64,000 nt of DNA from Salinimicrobium terrae DSM 17865 (GCF_000424665.1 NZ_KE384222.1:241660-305659), one strand, 5' to 3'. Numbered from the stretch's first letter, positions 43,760-53,760 are shown. The notes: generated from the letters alone by a model not told the origin. Program-made: numbers and translations.

Positions 43760-46021
43760 ATGGCAAAACTTCCTGTTTCCATAGACAAAATTATAGAGGA
43801 CTTCGGACCTCACAAAGCTTATGCCCCACAAACAGGTTTTCAGGGAAATAAGGAACCTGATAAACTGGTGAAAACGCATTGTTGTTACTGCGGAATGCAA
43901 TGTGGAATAAAATTAAAGGTAAAGGATAATAAGATCGCAGGATTTGAACCCTGGGAAGAATTCCCTTTTAACGAGGGGAGATTATGTCCCAAAGGAGTGA
44001 TGCGCTACATGCAGAACAACCATCCCGACAGGTTAATGGATCCTATTGAGCGGGTAGAGGGAAAAGGCTTTAAACCGGTGGATTGGGAATATGCAATGTC
44101 CCGGACTGTAAATGAAATAAAAAGGATTCAGGAAAAGTACGGGAAGGATGCTTTCGCAATGCTCTCGGGAGTTTCTCTTACCAATGAAAAGAGTTACATG
44201 ATAGGCAAATTTGCCCGTGTAGCCTTAAAAACAGCCAATCTTGATTATAACGGCCGCCTCTGTATGGTAAGTGCAGGGGGAGGAAATAAAAAAGCTTTCG
44301 GGCTTGACAGAACCTCCAACAGTTGGGCCGATCTTAAACATGCAGAAGTCATTATAGTTGCGGGTGCCAACATAAGCGAAACTTTCCCCACCCTTACACA
44401 TTATATATGGCAGGCAAGGGATAATGGTGCGAAGTTGATCGTTGTGGATCCGCGAGTGATCCCACTGGCACGTACTGCAGACCTGCATCTTCCAATAAGA
44501 CCGGGAGGAGATTCTGCACTTTTTGGAGCCATTCTAAAGATCATGGTAGACAATGACTGGCTGGATCACGATTTTATAGATAATTATACCTCCGGATTTC
44601 AGGAAACCATAGATGCTGTAAAAGATTATGATCTGGATTGGGCCGAAGAACATACCGGAATCCCGAAAGATATGATCTACCAGGCTGCGGAAATGTGGGG
44701 GAAAGCTAAAACCAGTTTTTTATTACATGCACGCGGAATTGAACACCATACTAAAGGTGTCGAAAATGTGCTCAGCTGTATAAATATTGTTTTGGCCTCC
44801 GGAAGAATAGGACGCCCTTATTGCGGCTATGGGACCATTACCGGTCAGGGTAACGGACAGGGAGGAAGAGAGCACGGTCATAAATGTGATCAGCTGCCTG
44901 GCAACAGGGACATTACCAATCCCGAACACAGGAAATATATTTCTGAAGTGTGGGGGATCAACGAACCGGATATGCCCGGTAAAGGTCTTACCGCATATGA
45001 ACAAATTGAAGCTATACATCGTGGAGAAATAAAAGGGATGATCTCCATTTGTTTCAATCCGCTGGTATCTTTGCCTAACAACAATTTTGTACGGGAGGCT
45101 CTTGAAAAACTGGAATTCTATGTTAATATTGACACTTTTCTTAGTGAAACGGCCCGCCATGCAGACATAGTTCTTGCAGGCTCCCTGCATGAAGAGGAGG
45201 AAGGAACGGTAACTACTGCCGAAGGAAGAGTGGTTAAAATTAATGAAGCCATTACACCTCCCGGCAACACAAGAAGAGATGGAGAGATCCTTATGGACCT
45301 TGCGGCCAGATTGGGGGAAGGGGATAAGTTCAGTTACCCAACCAGTGAAGATATATTCAATGAATTAAGAGTGGCCTCAAAAGGGGGTACAGCTGATTAC
45401 TACGGAATTACCTATCAAAAAGTAGTTGATAATATGGGAGTATTCTGGCCCTGTAAGAGCCTTGATCATCCGGGAACTCCAAGACTGTGGGAAGACAAAA
45501 AATTTGAAACTCCCGACGGGAAAGCGCATTTCAACCCGGTAAAATACAGACCGGCTTCCGAAATGCCAAATAAAGAGTATCCCGTGGTACTTACGACAGG
45601 CCGGGTGGTATCCCAGTATTTAAGTGGTACTTCAACCCGAAGAATAGGGAAGTTAATTGACCAGTATCCCGAACCCTTACTGGAGATACATCCAAAACTG
45701 GCTTACCAGTACGGTATCGAAAATCATGATCTAATCACCGTCAAAACCCGGAGAGGGGAAGCAGAATTTCCTGCACATGTAGTGGAAACAATTCGGGAAG
45801 ATACGGTCTTCATTCCCTATCACTGGGGAGGAAAAGCTTCTGCTAACCAATTGACCATTGACAACCTGGACCCCACTTCCAAGATCCCGGAATATAAAGT
45901 CTGTGCATGTCAATTGATCAGGACCGGGAAAAAGGGATCTCAACATCGAACTGACACAGCCTATCAAAGCTGGACTAAAAATAATAATGAGGAATCAGAA
46001 ATTGAAAACCAAAAAGTTTAA
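43760..46021 (+). CDS. NasA-like molybdopterin nitrate reductase catalytic subunit
   Basis: A 753-residue bis-MGD oxidoreductase. The N-terminal [4Fe-4S] site is C41 or C42 with C44, C48 and C76 ([11 protein letters not shown], then EGRLCPKGV). The likely Mo-ligand Cys is C168 in [12 protein letters not shown], as in assimilatory-type enzymes. The domain order matches the family, ending in the cofactor-binding domain with [22 protein letters not shown] and [24 protein letters not shown]. There is no signal peptide, so it is cytoplasmic. It lacks the NAD-linked and BFD domains of NasC/NirB systems. It is followed 17 bp later by the ferredoxin. Confidence 0.9.
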   Translation: MAKLPVSIDKIIEDFGPHKAYAPQTGFQGNKEPDKLVKTHCCYCGMQCGIKLKVKDNKIAGFEPWEEFPFNEGRLCPKGVMRYMQNNHPDRLMDPIERVEGKGFKPVDWEYAMSRTVNEIKRIQEKYGKDAFAMLSGVSLTNEKSYMIGKFARVALKTANLDYNGRLCMVSAGGGNKKAFGLDRTSNSWADLKHAEVIIVAGANISETFPTLTHYIWQARDNGAKLIVVDPRVIPLARTADLHLPIRPGGDSALFGAILKIMVDNDWLDHDFIDNYTSGFQETIDAVKDYDLDWAEEHTGIPKDMIYQAAEMWGKAKTSFLLHARGIEHHTKGVENVLSCINIVLASGRIGRPYCGYGTITGQGNGQGGREHGHKCDQLPGNRDITNPEHRKYISEVWGINEPDMPGKGLTAYEQIEAIHRGEIKGMISICFNPLVSLPNNNFVREALEKLEFYVNIDTFLSETARHADIVLAGSLHEEEEGTVTTAEGRVVKINEAITPPGNTRRDGEILMDLAARLGEGDKFSYPTSEDIFNELRVASKGGTADYYGITYQKVVDNMGVFWPCKSLDHPGTPRLWEDKKFETPDGKAHFNPVKYRPASEMPNKEYPVVLTTGRVVSQYLSGTSTRRIGKLIDQYPEPLLEIHPKLAYQYGIENHDLITVKTRRGEAEFPAHVVETIREDTVFIPYHWGGKASANQLTIDNLDPTSKIPEYKVCACQLIRTGKKGSQHRTDTAYQSWTKNNNEESEIENQKV

Positions 46022-46038
46022 TAGCTAAAAACCAAATT

Positions 46039-46608
46039 ATGCCGGAAACAAATTATGACCAGGAAATGGCCTTTTTCGTAGACATGCAACGCTGTATAGG
46101 TTGCCAGGCCTGCGTGATGGCCTGTGCTGAATGTGAAACGAATGGGCAGGAAAGTATGATCCATGTGAACTATGTAGACAGGAAAAAAAGTCCGCAAACT
46201 ACGGTTCAGGTGTGTATGCACTGTGAGGATCCAACCTGTGCGAATGTTTGTCCGGCAGATGCTATTCATCAGGATGAGTTTGGTGTAGTGCATTCCGCTA
46301 ATACTTCCAGGTGCATTGGATGTTCCAATTGTGTATTGGCTTGTCCTTTTGGAGTTCCCAAGAAAATGGAAGAAGCCGAATTGATGATGAAATGTAACTT
46401 ATGTTATGACAGGACCAGTGCCGGAAAGAAACCTATGTGCGCTACAGTTTGTCCAAGTCAGGCTTTATTCTACGGAACAAGAGCTGAAATTGAAAAAATG
46501 CGGCCCGATAGTGAGCCGGTAAATTCCTTCTTTTTTGGACAACAGGAAGTTAACACGAAAGTTAACGTCATGATGCCAAAAGGAACACAATCATTACTTA
46601 TTCCATAA
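46039..46608 (+). CDS. Four-cluster [4Fe-4S] ferredoxin subunit
   Basis: A 189-residue protein of the DmsB/NrfC type. Four clusters are laid out as Cys 19/22/25/29, 59/62/67/71, 92/95/98/102 and 119/122/134/138, sixteen ligands in the usual crossed arrangement. An extra C32 lies beside the first group. There is no signal peptide. It is the electron wire between the membrane subunits and the Mo subunit. It is co-transcribed, 17 bp after the catalytic subunit and 10 bp before the Rieske gene. Confidence 0.94.
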   Translation: MPETNYDQEMAFFVDMQRCIGCQACVMACAECETNGQESMIHVNYVDRKKSPQTTVQVCMHCEDPTCANVCPADAIHQDEFGVVHSANTSRCIGCSNCVLACPFGVPKKMEEAELMMKCNLCYDRTSAGKKPMCATVCPSQALFYGTRAEIEKMRPDSEPVNSFFFGQQEVNTKVNVMMPKGTQSLLIP

Positions 46609-46618
46609 ATTAAAAAAT

Positions 46619-47140
46619 ATGGCAAAAAAAGATTCAGGTAAAGAACCAAGTTGGAAGGCAGATTTTCCAATTGAAAGTAAACGGGCCACACACGTAAGTC
46701 GCAGAGAATTTGCTAAGTTTCTGGGATTGCTTTCCGGTGCTTTTGCACTTAGTAACGGTTTCATTGTAATCCGGGCAATGGCCTTTCCTGATGAAAGGCT
46801 GGAAGGGGAGCATTTTGTTGTCGATGCCGACAAAGTACCTGTAGGAGAAATGCTTCAGTTTGAAATAGGAGGGGAAGACCTTATCCCTTATATCCTTATT
46901 CGCCTGGAGGAGAACAAGTGGCGGGCATTTGAGCAAAAATGTACTCATCTCACATGTGCCGTAAGATACAGGGAGGATGTAAATAAAATTGAATGTCCGT
47001 GTCATAATGGATGGTTTAGTGCAGACACTGGTGAAGTGCTCCAGGGACCTCCTCCCAGACCTTTGCCCCAGCTGGAAGTAGTAGTTAGGGAAGGTAAGGT
47101 GTATGTAAGAGAAGGAGAACGCGAAAATCGAGCAGTATGA
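46619..47140 (+). CDS. Rieske [2Fe-2S] protein in the nitrate reductase operon
   Basis: A 173-residue Rieske protein. A twin-arginine-like N-terminus, SRREFAKFLG at residues 27-36, is followed by a hydrophobic stretch of about 20 residues that can anchor it. The cluster motifs are CTHLTC (C108, H110, C113) and CPCHNGWF (C126, C128, H129); C113 and C128 can form the disulfide of high-potential Rieske proteins. It ends GPPPRPLPQLEV as in bc-type Rieske proteins. No cytochrome bc1 gene is near. Its presence in a nitrate reductase operon is unusual. It overlaps the next gene by 4 bp. Confidence 0.92.
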   Translation: MAKKDSGKEPSWKADFPIESKRATHVSRREFAKFLGLLSGAFALSNGFIVIRAMAFPDERLEGEHFVVDADKVPVGEMLQFEIGGEDLIPYILIRLEENKWRAFEQKCTHLTCAVRYREDVNKIECPCHNGWFSADTGEVLQGPPPRPLPQLEVVVREGKVYVREGERENRAV

Positions 47141-47421
47141 GTAATTTTAGAAAATCACAGAACGAAGCTCATCCCAATAAAACAAATACTATATTAACGG
47201 GAATAATCTTATTACAAATCCTGTTTATAAGTATGCAGATCTGGCTTTTATTCGGTGCCTTAAATAATGCACTGGAGGAAAACTTTGGCTTTGCATTGAC
47301 GACCTTTATAGGATCTCTTCTTATGGCAATAGCTTCTATTTGGTTATTAAGGTATCTTCCGGAGCCCCTGCGAAAGGATTCGAAAAATAAACCAATGGTG
47401 AGTCCCAGCAGGAATCCGTAA
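47137..47421 (+). CDS. Small membrane protein of the nitrate reductase operon
   Basis: A 94-residue protein with two helices (about 19-40 and 51-72) and short polar ends. It resembles the small DUF6755-type proteins of similar Bacteroidota operons, a loose identification. Its start overlaps the Rieske stop by 4 bp (ATGA), so they are co-translated. It probably stabilises the membrane part of the enzyme. Confidence 0.7.
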   Translation: MSNFRKSQNEAHPNKTNTILTGIILLQILFISMQIWLLFGALNNALEENFGFALTTFIGSLLMAIASIWLLRYLPEPLRKDSKNKPMVSPSRNP

Positions 47422-47544
47422 AAACGGCTGTAATTACATAGGTTTAAGTTCAGGAATTGCCATCTATTCTTTGCCATATAAGCAAACCTATAGCATTGTT
47501 ACCTGTTCACTTGTCCTTATCTTCGGGAAAATAAATTTCATTAA

Positions 47545-48525
47545 ATGCTTATAGACACCCACGCCAGGATACATGATTATCTGAGGATTTCCCTTACAGA
47601 CAGCTGCAATTTTCGCTGTCAGTATTGTATGCCCGACGAGAATATTCAGTGTTTGCCAAATAAGCATCTTATGCAGGTGGATGAAATTGAGCAGATAGCA
47701 AAAACTTTTGTGGATCTCGGGGTAAATAAGATCAGGCTTACTGGTGGAGAACCACTGGTTCGTAAAGAATTTCCGGAGATATTGAGCAGGTTATCTCGTT
47801 TACCTGTTGAAATAAGCCTTACCACAAATGCGGTTCTAATACATAAATACATTGACCAATTAAAGGCTGCTGGAGTCAATTCTTTGAACATAAGTCTCGA
47901 TACTTTAAACCGGGATACTTTTAAAGAGATTACAAAAAGAGATCAATTCCCGCAGGTTTGGGACAATATTCTGTTGCTTTTAGATGAAGGTTTTAGGATT
48001 AAGATCAATACGGTAGCCATAGAAGGAGTGATCGAGAAGGAAATTTTAGATTTTGTGGCAATTACTAAAGATCTTCCACTCCATGTAAGGATGATAGAAT
48101 TCATGCCATTTCAGGGTAATCACTGGAATAGTAAAAAAGTTGTGACTGCCTCACAGATGCTCAAGTGGGTAGAGCAGGAGTATGACATGGTAAAGCTAAA
48201 AGATGAGCCACATGCCACAGCAAAAAAGTACAAAGTTATAGGTCACGAAGGAACTTTTGCTTTTATTACCACGATGAGTGAACATTTTTGCTGCGATTGT
48301 AACAGGATGAGGTTAACAGCCGACGGTAAAATGAAGAACTGTCTCTTCGGAAGTGAGGAAATGGATCTCTTGGGAACCCTTCGCAAAGGTGAAGATATTG
48401 TGCCTTTCATTAGAAATTCAGTTCTAAGAAAGCACGCTGTTATGGGCGGACAATTCTCGAAAAGCTATAAAGGAGCCGATGCTTCTGAACTGAAGAACCG
48501 AAGCATGATCAAAATCGGCGGATGA
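47545..48525 (+). CDS. moaA: GTP 3',8-cyclase MoaA
   Basis: A 326-residue radical-SAM enzyme that starts molybdenum cofactor synthesis from GTP. The radical-SAM cluster is C21, C25 and C28 (DSCNFRCQYCMP). The second cluster cysteines are in the C-terminal HFCCDCNRMRLTADG and KNCLF. The length and motifs are complete, except that the usual C-terminal double glycine appears only as the near-terminal KIGG. It starts the cofactor operon and is followed by moeA with a 4-bp overlap. Confidence 0.97.
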   Translation: MLIDTHARIHDYLRISLTDSCNFRCQYCMPDENIQCLPNKHLMQVDEIEQIAKTFVDLGVNKIRLTGGEPLVRKEFPEILSRLSRLPVEISLTTNAVLIHKYIDQLKAAGVNSLNISLDTLNRDTFKEITKRDQFPQVWDNILLLLDEGFRIKINTVAIEGVIEKEILDFVAITKDLPLHVRMIEFMPFQGNHWNSKKVVTASQMLKWVEQEYDMVKLKDEPHATAKKYKVIGHEGTFAFITTMSEHFCCDCNRMRLTADGKMKNCLFGSEEMDLLGTLRKGEDIVPFIRNSVLRKHAVMGGQFSKSYKGADASELKNRSMIKIGG

Positions 48526-49700
48526 TTTCAGTAAAAGAAGCAAAGGATATCCTGTCCCGGAACTGCGAAAAAGGCAGAATTTCAGAATTTAAATTAGAGC
48601 AAAGTTTAGGCAAAATACTGGCTGAAGATATACATTCTCCCATGGATGTACCGTCTTTTGACAATTCGGCAATGGATGGATATGCGATGCAATTCCACGA
48701 AAAATACAGGCATTGGAAAGTTTCCGGTCTTGTACAGGCAGGGGACACTGAGTCAATTGAAGTGGGTCCGGGAGAGGCTGTAAGGATCTTCACAGGTGCA
48801 AAAATGCCAAAAGGAGCCGATACGGTGATTCAGCAGGAATTAATTGACAAGCAGGGAAATAATAGCATCTATTACAATTCAGGTAAAATAACTACAGGTA
48901 GTAATGTCCGCCTTAAAGGCTCCCAATGTAAGAAGGGGGAAAAGATCCTTCAAAAGGGAGCAAGGATTACTCCGGGAATAATTGGTTTGCTGGCTTCTGT
49001 AGGGGTTTCAAAAGTGGCAATTTTTACACCGCCTTTAGTAGGCTGTGTGGTTACTGGAAATGAACTGAAAGAAGTAGGGGAACAGCTAATGGACGGGGAA
49101 ATCTACAACTCCAACGGACCTATGCTGGAAGCTTTACTGAAAAAGACGGGAGTCGGGGAAATAACTGCCTTGCGTGCGCAGGATGATAAAAATGAGCTAC
49201 AACAGACGATCAATAAAGCTTTGGCTGAAAATGATGTGCTGCTCCTTAGCGGCGGAATTTCTGTTGGGGATTACGATTTTGTAAAGGAATGTCTTGAAAG
49301 TGCCGGCGTAAAGGAACTTTTTTATAAGATAAAACAGCGTCCCGGAAAGCCATTTTACGCCGGAAAAAAAGAGGAAAAATGGGTTTTCGCTCTTCCGGGG
49401 AATCCTGCCTCAGTTTTAAGCTGCTTTAATCAATACGTCCAACCCTGTCTAAAGACAATAATGGGAGAAGAGCAGGTGTGGCAGCCCGATCTGGAACTGA
49501 CTCTGTCTGAAGAAACCCGAAAAAAACCCGGTTTTACCTTCTTTATGAAAGGAAAAAAAGAGGATGGAAAAGTGACACTTTTGACAGGACAGCAATCTTT
49601 CAATCTGCAGGCATTTAGCACCGCCGACTGTCTGGTAGAGCTGGATGAGGAGATGGCAGTGGTGCCAAAAGGAACAATGGTTAAGGTTTATAATCTTTAA
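48522..49700 (+). CDS. moeA: Molybdopterin molybdenumtransferase MoeA
   Basis: A 392-residue enzyme that inserts molybdate into the adenylylated molybdopterin. It carries the family motifs: PSFDNSAMDGYAM near 43-55, TGAKMPKGADTVIQQE, GNELKEVGEQLMDGEIYNSN and LSGGISVGDYDFVKE. The last part, ALPGNPASVLSCF, is the usual C-terminal region. The start overlaps the moaA stop by 4 bp. It is followed by the TauE/SafE-like gene. Confidence 0.95.
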   Translation: MISVKEAKDILSRNCEKGRISEFKLEQSLGKILAEDIHSPMDVPSFDNSAMDGYAMQFHEKYRHWKVSGLVQAGDTESIEVGPGEAVRIFTGAKMPKGADTVIQQELIDKQGNNSIYYNSGKITTGSNVRLKGSQCKKGEKILQKGARITPGIIGLLASVGVSKVAIFTPPLVGCVVTGNELKEVGEQLMDGEIYNSNGPMLEALLKKTGVGEITALRAQDDKNELQQTINKALAENDVLLLSGGISVGDYDFVKECLESAGVKELFYKIKQRPGKPFYAGKKEEKWVFALPGNPASVLSCFNQYVQPCLKTIMGEEQVWQPDLELTLSEETRKKPGFTFFMKGKKEDGKVTLLTGQQSFNLQAFSTADCLVELDEEMAVVPKGTMVKVYNL

Positions 49701-49764
49701 AGCCTTAGACTTTTTCAGGTTATATTTGTGGCAGATGGACCTTAATGAATGAACAATCTTATCA

Positions 49765-50502
49765 GTGGAAAGCGAACTCTTCATATACCTGATTATTCTG
49801 TTACCCGTGGCGGCTTTTTTCTATGCCTCTGTGGGACATGGGGGAGCGAGCAGTTATTTGATGATCCTCGCCCTTGCAGGATTTGCACCTGAAGAGATAA
49901 GACCCACCGCTCTATTGCTGAATATGGCAGTTTCCTTTATCGCTTTCATGAACCATCGCAGGTCCTGTGAATTTCCTCAAAATCTTTTCCTGCAGCTGGT
50001 GATATTTTCGGTTCCGGCGGCTTTCCTGGGTGGATTGGTCGTAGTAGAATCAGCAATTTACAAAAACATTCTTGGCGTACTGCTACTCTTTCCCATACTT
50101 AATTTTTTAGGAGCTTTCCCTAAAAATGACAAGATCATTCTACGAGATAAAATCTGGGTGCCTCCGCTCATAGGAATTCTTATAGGATTTTTCTCGGGAC
50201 TCATTGGAATTGGTGGAGGGATCATTCTTTCTCCTGTACTTCTAATGTTAGGTTGGACTAATGTACGCCAAACAGCCGCTCTTAGCGCGATCTTTATATT
50301 TGTAAACTCCGTTGCCGGTTATTTGGGCACTACGGGCTTTAATTTAATAGACAACCAAACATTATGGATCCTTATCCCGCCTGCTATTATTGGTGGAATT
50401 CTGGGCAGCTATTTTGGGGCCCTAAGATTTAATGTAAAATTCGTAAAGCATCTGCTCACTTTCGTACTGGCAGGAGCAGCGATTAAATTGATCTTGTCCT
50501 GA
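49765..50502 (+). CDS. TauE/SafE-family exporter
   Basis: A 245-residue membrane protein of eight helices with the family motifs VGHGGASSYLMILAL near 23-37 and GIGGGIILSPVLLMLGW near 148-164. It starts at GTG (49765). The family exports sulfite, sulfoacetate or similar anions. Within the cofactor operon it could carry molybdate, an intermediate or a toxic anion such as nitrite, but nothing in the sequence shows the substrate. It overlaps mobA by 1 bp, so they are co-transcribed. Confidence 0.85.
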   Translation: MESELFIYLIILLPVAAFFYASVGHGGASSYLMILALAGFAPEEIRPTALLLNMAVSFIAFMNHRRSCEFPQNLFLQLVIFSVPAAFLGGLVVVESAIYKNILGVLLLFPILNFLGAFPKNDKIILRDKIWVPPLIGILIGFFSGLIGIGGGIILSPVLLMLGWTNVRQTAALSAIFIFVNSVAGYLGTTGFNLIDNQTLWILIPPAIIGGILGSYFGALRFNVKFVKHLLTFVLAGAAIKLILS

Positions 50503-51089
50503 TGTTTTATCCTGCAATAGAAGCTTTTGTGCTGGCAGGAGGTAAAAGCAGCCGAATGGGGACTGACAAAGGCCTTGTCCAATTGAATGGGAAACCCATG
50601 ATTTCCTATGTACTTAAGGCACTGGAGGAAACAGAATTGCCCGTAAAGATCATTGCCAATAATCCTGAATATGAAAAGTTCGGTCTCCCGGTATGCAACG
50701 ACCTGGTGAAGGAAAAAGGTCCCATGGGAGGTTTACTGACGGCTCTAAACAATACAGATGCTGAGGTAGTACTGCTTATAAGCTGCGATATTCCTTTTAT
50801 TACTTCTGAAGCTATAAAGCTGTTGTTACGGGCAGCCGATGAGGAGCATATAACAGCTGCACTGGTAAAGGACAGGATCAATCCTTTATTCGCGGCTTAC
50901 CCGGTGCATTTAAAGAAAATTGTAAAGAATTTAATTGCTTCGGAAGAGTTAAAAATGACCGATTTCATTTTAAAGAATCCGCCCACTTTACTACCTTCCG
51001 TGGCTAAGGAAATGCCGTGGTGTTTCCGAAATATTAACAACAAGCAAGAACTGAAAGAAGCAGAAGAACGATGGAGCCACTTACTATAA
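50502..51089 (+). CDS. mobA: Molybdenum cofactor guanylyltransferase MobA
   Basis: A 195-residue nucleotidyltransferase that adds GMP to make bis-MGD cofactor. It carries the GTP-binding motif LAGGKSSRMGTDKGLVQ (about 11-27), PVCNDLVKEKGPMGGL and SCDIPFIT. The bis-MGD product suits the NasA-like nitrate reductase upstream. It overlaps moaD by 19 bp. Confidence 0.94.
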   Translation: MFYPAIEAFVLAGGKSSRMGTDKGLVQLNGKPMISYVLKALEETELPVKIIANNPEYEKFGLPVCNDLVKEKGPMGGLLTALNNTDAEVVLLISCDIPFITSEAIKLLLRAADEEHITAALVKDRINPLFAAYPVHLKKIVKNLIASEELKMTDFILKNPPTLLPSVAKEMPWCFRNINNKQELKEAEERWSHLL

Positions 51090-51307
51090 AAAGCTTCGGA
51101 ATGCTGGCCGAAAAGTTGCCACAGCCGAAGTTTGAATTCCCGTATCAAAAAGATTCAGATGAGCTGCTCAAGGCTTTGAATCAAGAATATCCTTTTTTGG
51201 AAGATCTGAAGTTTTCCCTGGCTGTAGATAAACAGCTTGTACAGGAGAAGACGCCTTTAAAAGGTAGTGAGGAGATCGCTTTATTGCCGCCATTCTCAGG
51301 AGGATGA
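51071..51307 (+). CDS. moaD: Molybdopterin synthase small subunit MoaD
   Basis: A 78-residue ubiquitin-like sulfur carrier ending in the required double glycine (PPFSGG). It forms the small subunit of molybdopterin synthase with MoaE and is activated by MoeB. It overlaps mobA by 19 bp and moeB by 4 bp, so the operon is tightly packed. Confidence 0.92.
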   Translation: MEPLTIKSFGMLAEKLPQPKFEFPYQKDSDELLKALNQEYPFLEDLKFSLAVDKQLVQEKTPLKGSEEIALLPPFSGG

Positions 51308-52398
51308 GCAGGTTCGAAAGACAAACCATATTACCCGATTTTGGCCATGAAGGTCAGCAGAAATTAAAAGCAGCCCGTGTGCTGGTGGTTGGAGCCGGTG
51401 GCCTGGGTTGTCCCGCGCTTTTGCACCTGGCCGCCGCCGGAGTCGGCACGATTGGTATTGCAGATGGAGATAACATCAGCGAATCAAATCTGAACCGCCA
51501 AACCCTTTTCGGGCAGCAGCATACCGGAAGACCAAAAGCCGAAACCGCAGCAGAGCTGCTAAAAGAAAAATACCCTGACATAACCTTCAACGTTATTCCG
51601 GAGTTTCTAAATAACAAAAATGCACTAGAAATTCTTTCTGGATATGATCTCGTGCTGGATGGTAGCGATAATTTTGGCACCCGTTATATGATCAACGATG
51701 CCTGTATGCTGTTAAATAAGCCGCTGGTGATGGGAGCAATTTATCAATATGAAGGACAGGTAACGGTATTTAATTACGGCGAAACACCGGTAAATTACCG
51801 TGACCTTTATCCCGATCCGCCGCAGTCTCATGAGGTTCCCAACTGTAGCGAAACCGGAGTACTTGGAGTGCTTCCGGGCTTGATTGGTACGCTTCAGGCC
51901 ACCGAAGCTATTAAGATCATTTCGGGCCTTGGAAAAGTGCTGACAAATAAAGTGCTTTTCTACAACCTTAAAACTTCCGGGTTCTTTGAAGTTGCTGTTT
52001 CTCCTAATTCTGATTCAGAAAAAGGAATTCCGTCAAGTGAAGATGCTTTCAGAAGCAAAGACTATAATATTACCTGCGGACTTTCAGAAAACATTAGCTG
52101 GGAAAAGGCATTGGACTGGAAACAAAATTTGAAGAGTAGTATCCTGGTGGATATTCGGGAGCCAGATGAGGAGCCACTTTTAAAGCGGGAGGATATCGAT
52201 CAGATTCCTATTTCGGTTTTAGCAGAGGATCAGGAGAGAGTCCGTTCCTTTGAGAATATAATTCTTTTCTGTAAAAGCGGACAGCGAAGTGATCGAATGG
52301 CCGGGGAGCTGAAGAAGCAATTTCCGGAGAAAAAAGTATTTTCGGTGGAAGGGGGAATTTTGCATCCTGCTTCCCCAGTAAATTCAGAAGAAAAATGA
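51304..52398 (+). CDS. moeB: MoeB-type adenylyltransferase with C-terminal rhodanese domain
   Basis: A 364-residue ThiF/MoeB-like protein. Residues about 1-240 hold the ATP-binding VVGAGGLGCPALLHLAAAG and SNLNRQTLFG motifs for activating MoaD. From about residue 260 a rhodanese domain follows, with the active-site Cys in LFCKSGQRSDRM and the DIREPDEEPL opening. The fusion can both adenylate and thiolate MoaD. The paired zinc cysteines near the C-terminus of E. coli MoeB are not obvious here. It overlaps moaD by 4 bp. Confidence 0.92.
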   Translation: MSRFERQTILPDFGHEGQQKLKAARVLVVGAGGLGCPALLHLAAAGVGTIGIADGDNISESNLNRQTLFGQQHTGRPKAETAAELLKEKYPDITFNVIPEFLNNKNALEILSGYDLVLDGSDNFGTRYMINDACMLLNKPLVMGAIYQYEGQVTVFNYGETPVNYRDLYPDPPQSHEVPNCSETGVLGVLPGLIGTLQATEAIKIISGLGKVLTNKVLFYNLKTSGFFEVAVSPNSDSEKGIPSSEDAFRSKDYNITCGLSENISWEKALDWKQNLKSSILVDIREPDEEPLLKREDIDQIPISVLAEDQERVRSFENIILFCKSGQRSDRMAGELKKQFPEKKVFSVEGGILHPASPVNSEEK

Positions 52399-52835
52399 CA
52401 CGAAAACCTAAGAATATATTTGTAGAAGGGCCTATCTCCAGCGAGAAAATAGCGACTTCTATTCAAAATCACAGTTCAAAAACAGACATTGGCGCCCATT
52501 CAATTTTCCTGGGCCAGATACGGGCAGATGAAAAGGAAGGCAGTACAGTTCGCGCAATAGATTACACCGCCTATGAAGATATGGCACTTGAAAAAGCTTT
52601 TGAAATACGGGAGGCTATTTTTGAAAAATATCCGCTTACCTGTATGCATATTTATCACAGTCTGGGTGAAGTGAAAGTAGGGGAGATCAGCCTTTTTGTT
52701 TTTACCTCTTCAAAACACCGTAAGGCGGCCATTAATGCCTGCGAGGAACTGGTGGAGCGCATAAAAAAAGAACTTCCGGTTTGGGGGAAAGAGCTGCTGG
52801 AAAGCGAAGAAGCCACCTGGAAAGAAAACACCTGA
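52395..52835 (+). CDS. moaE: Molybdopterin synthase large subunit MoaE
   Basis: A 146-residue MoaE that uses MoaD-thiocarboxylate to make molybdopterin. It carries GAHSIFLGQIRADEKEG (about 33-49), YEDMALEKAFEIRE and the conserved HSLGEVKVGEISLFV and SSKHRKAAINACEELV motifs, with the catalytic lysines in the KKELPVWGKE region. It overlaps moeB by 4 bp. Confidence 0.95.
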   Translation: MTRKPKNIFVEGPISSEKIATSIQNHSSKTDIGAHSIFLGQIRADEKEGSTVRAIDYTAYEDMALEKAFEIREAIFEKYPLTCMHIYHSLGEVKVGEISLFVFTSSKHRKAAINACEELVERIKKELPVWGKELLESEEATWKENT

Positions 52836-52845
52836 AAATAAATAT

Positions 52846-53760
52846 ATGGTAGATATTACCCATAAATCCAACACCCTTAGAAAAGCCATTGCACAGGCCG
52901 TGGTTCGTGTAAGTGATTCCAAAACAATAGAAGCCATGGAGCAAAGGAAGGTGCCTAAGGGAGATGTCTTTGAAATGGCAAAAACCGCCGGACTTTTTGC
53001 AGCCAAAAGGACCAGTGATATGATCCCGGACTGTCATCCTCTGCCAATAGAGTACACGAACGTAAGATATCGCATTGAAGAACTGGCTGTTTTTATAGAA
53101 GTGGAAGTGCATACCATTTATAAAACGGGGGTTGAGGTGGAAGCTATGCATGCAGCTTCAGTAGTCGCTCTCACGATGTATGATATGCTTAAGCCGATTG
53201 ATAAAGGCATCAGCATTGAAAATATAAGGCTTCTGGAAAAAAAAGGCGGAAAAACAGATTACAAAAAAGTCGTAGAAGAAAATGATCTTCGGGCAACAGT
53301 TATTGTGTGCTCTGATTCAATTTCTGCCGGGGAAAAAGAGGATAGAGCAGGGAAAGCCATTATCGAAAAGCTGGTAACTTATGAAGTAACTCTGGAGGAC
53401 TACCTCATTATTCCCGATGAGAAAGAGCAGATTCAGAATCTAATCAAACAAAAATGTGACACCGGTGTTAATATGATCATTCTTACCGGCGGGACAGGTG
53501 TTTCACCCCGGGATGTGACCCCGGAGGCGGTAAGACCACTACTGGATAGACCGGTTCCGGGAATAGAGGAGGCAATAAGAAATTATGGGCAGGAAAGAAC
53601 CCCGTATTCGATGTTATCCCGATCTGTTTCCGGTCTAAGAGGAAATACACTTGTCCTCGCTCTTCCGGGATCTACTAAAGGTGCAGCAGAATCAATGGAC
53701 GCTGTATTTCCCGCGGTGATGCACATTTTTAGGGTTTTGGCGGCATTCAGGCATGAGTGA
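52846..53760 (+). CDS. MoaC-MogA fusion protein
   Basis: A 304-residue fusion. Residues about 1-145 are MoaC ([20 protein letters not shown], then [13 protein letters not shown] and [20 protein letters not shown]), which with MoaA makes cyclic pyranopterin. Residues about 150-304 are MogA ([20 protein letters not shown], then [17 protein letters not shown]), which adenylates molybdopterin. Such MoaC-MogA fusions are known in some bacteria. Both halves look intact. It is the last gene of the operon. Confidence 0.93.
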   Translation: MVDITHKSNTLRKAIAQAVVRVSDSKTIEAMEQRKVPKGDVFEMAKTAGLFAAKRTSDMIPDCHPLPIEYTNVRYRIEELAVFIEVEVHTIYKTGVEVEAMHAASVVALTMYDMLKPIDKGISIENIRLLEKKGGKTDYKKVVEENDLRATVIVCSDSISAGEKEDRAGKAIIEKLVTYEVTLEDYLIIPDEKEQIQNLIKQKCDTGVNMIILTGGTGVSPRDVTPEAVRPLLDRPVPGIEEAIRNYGQERTPYSMLSRSVSGLRGNTLVLALPGSTKGAAESMDAVFPAVMHIFRVLAAFRHE

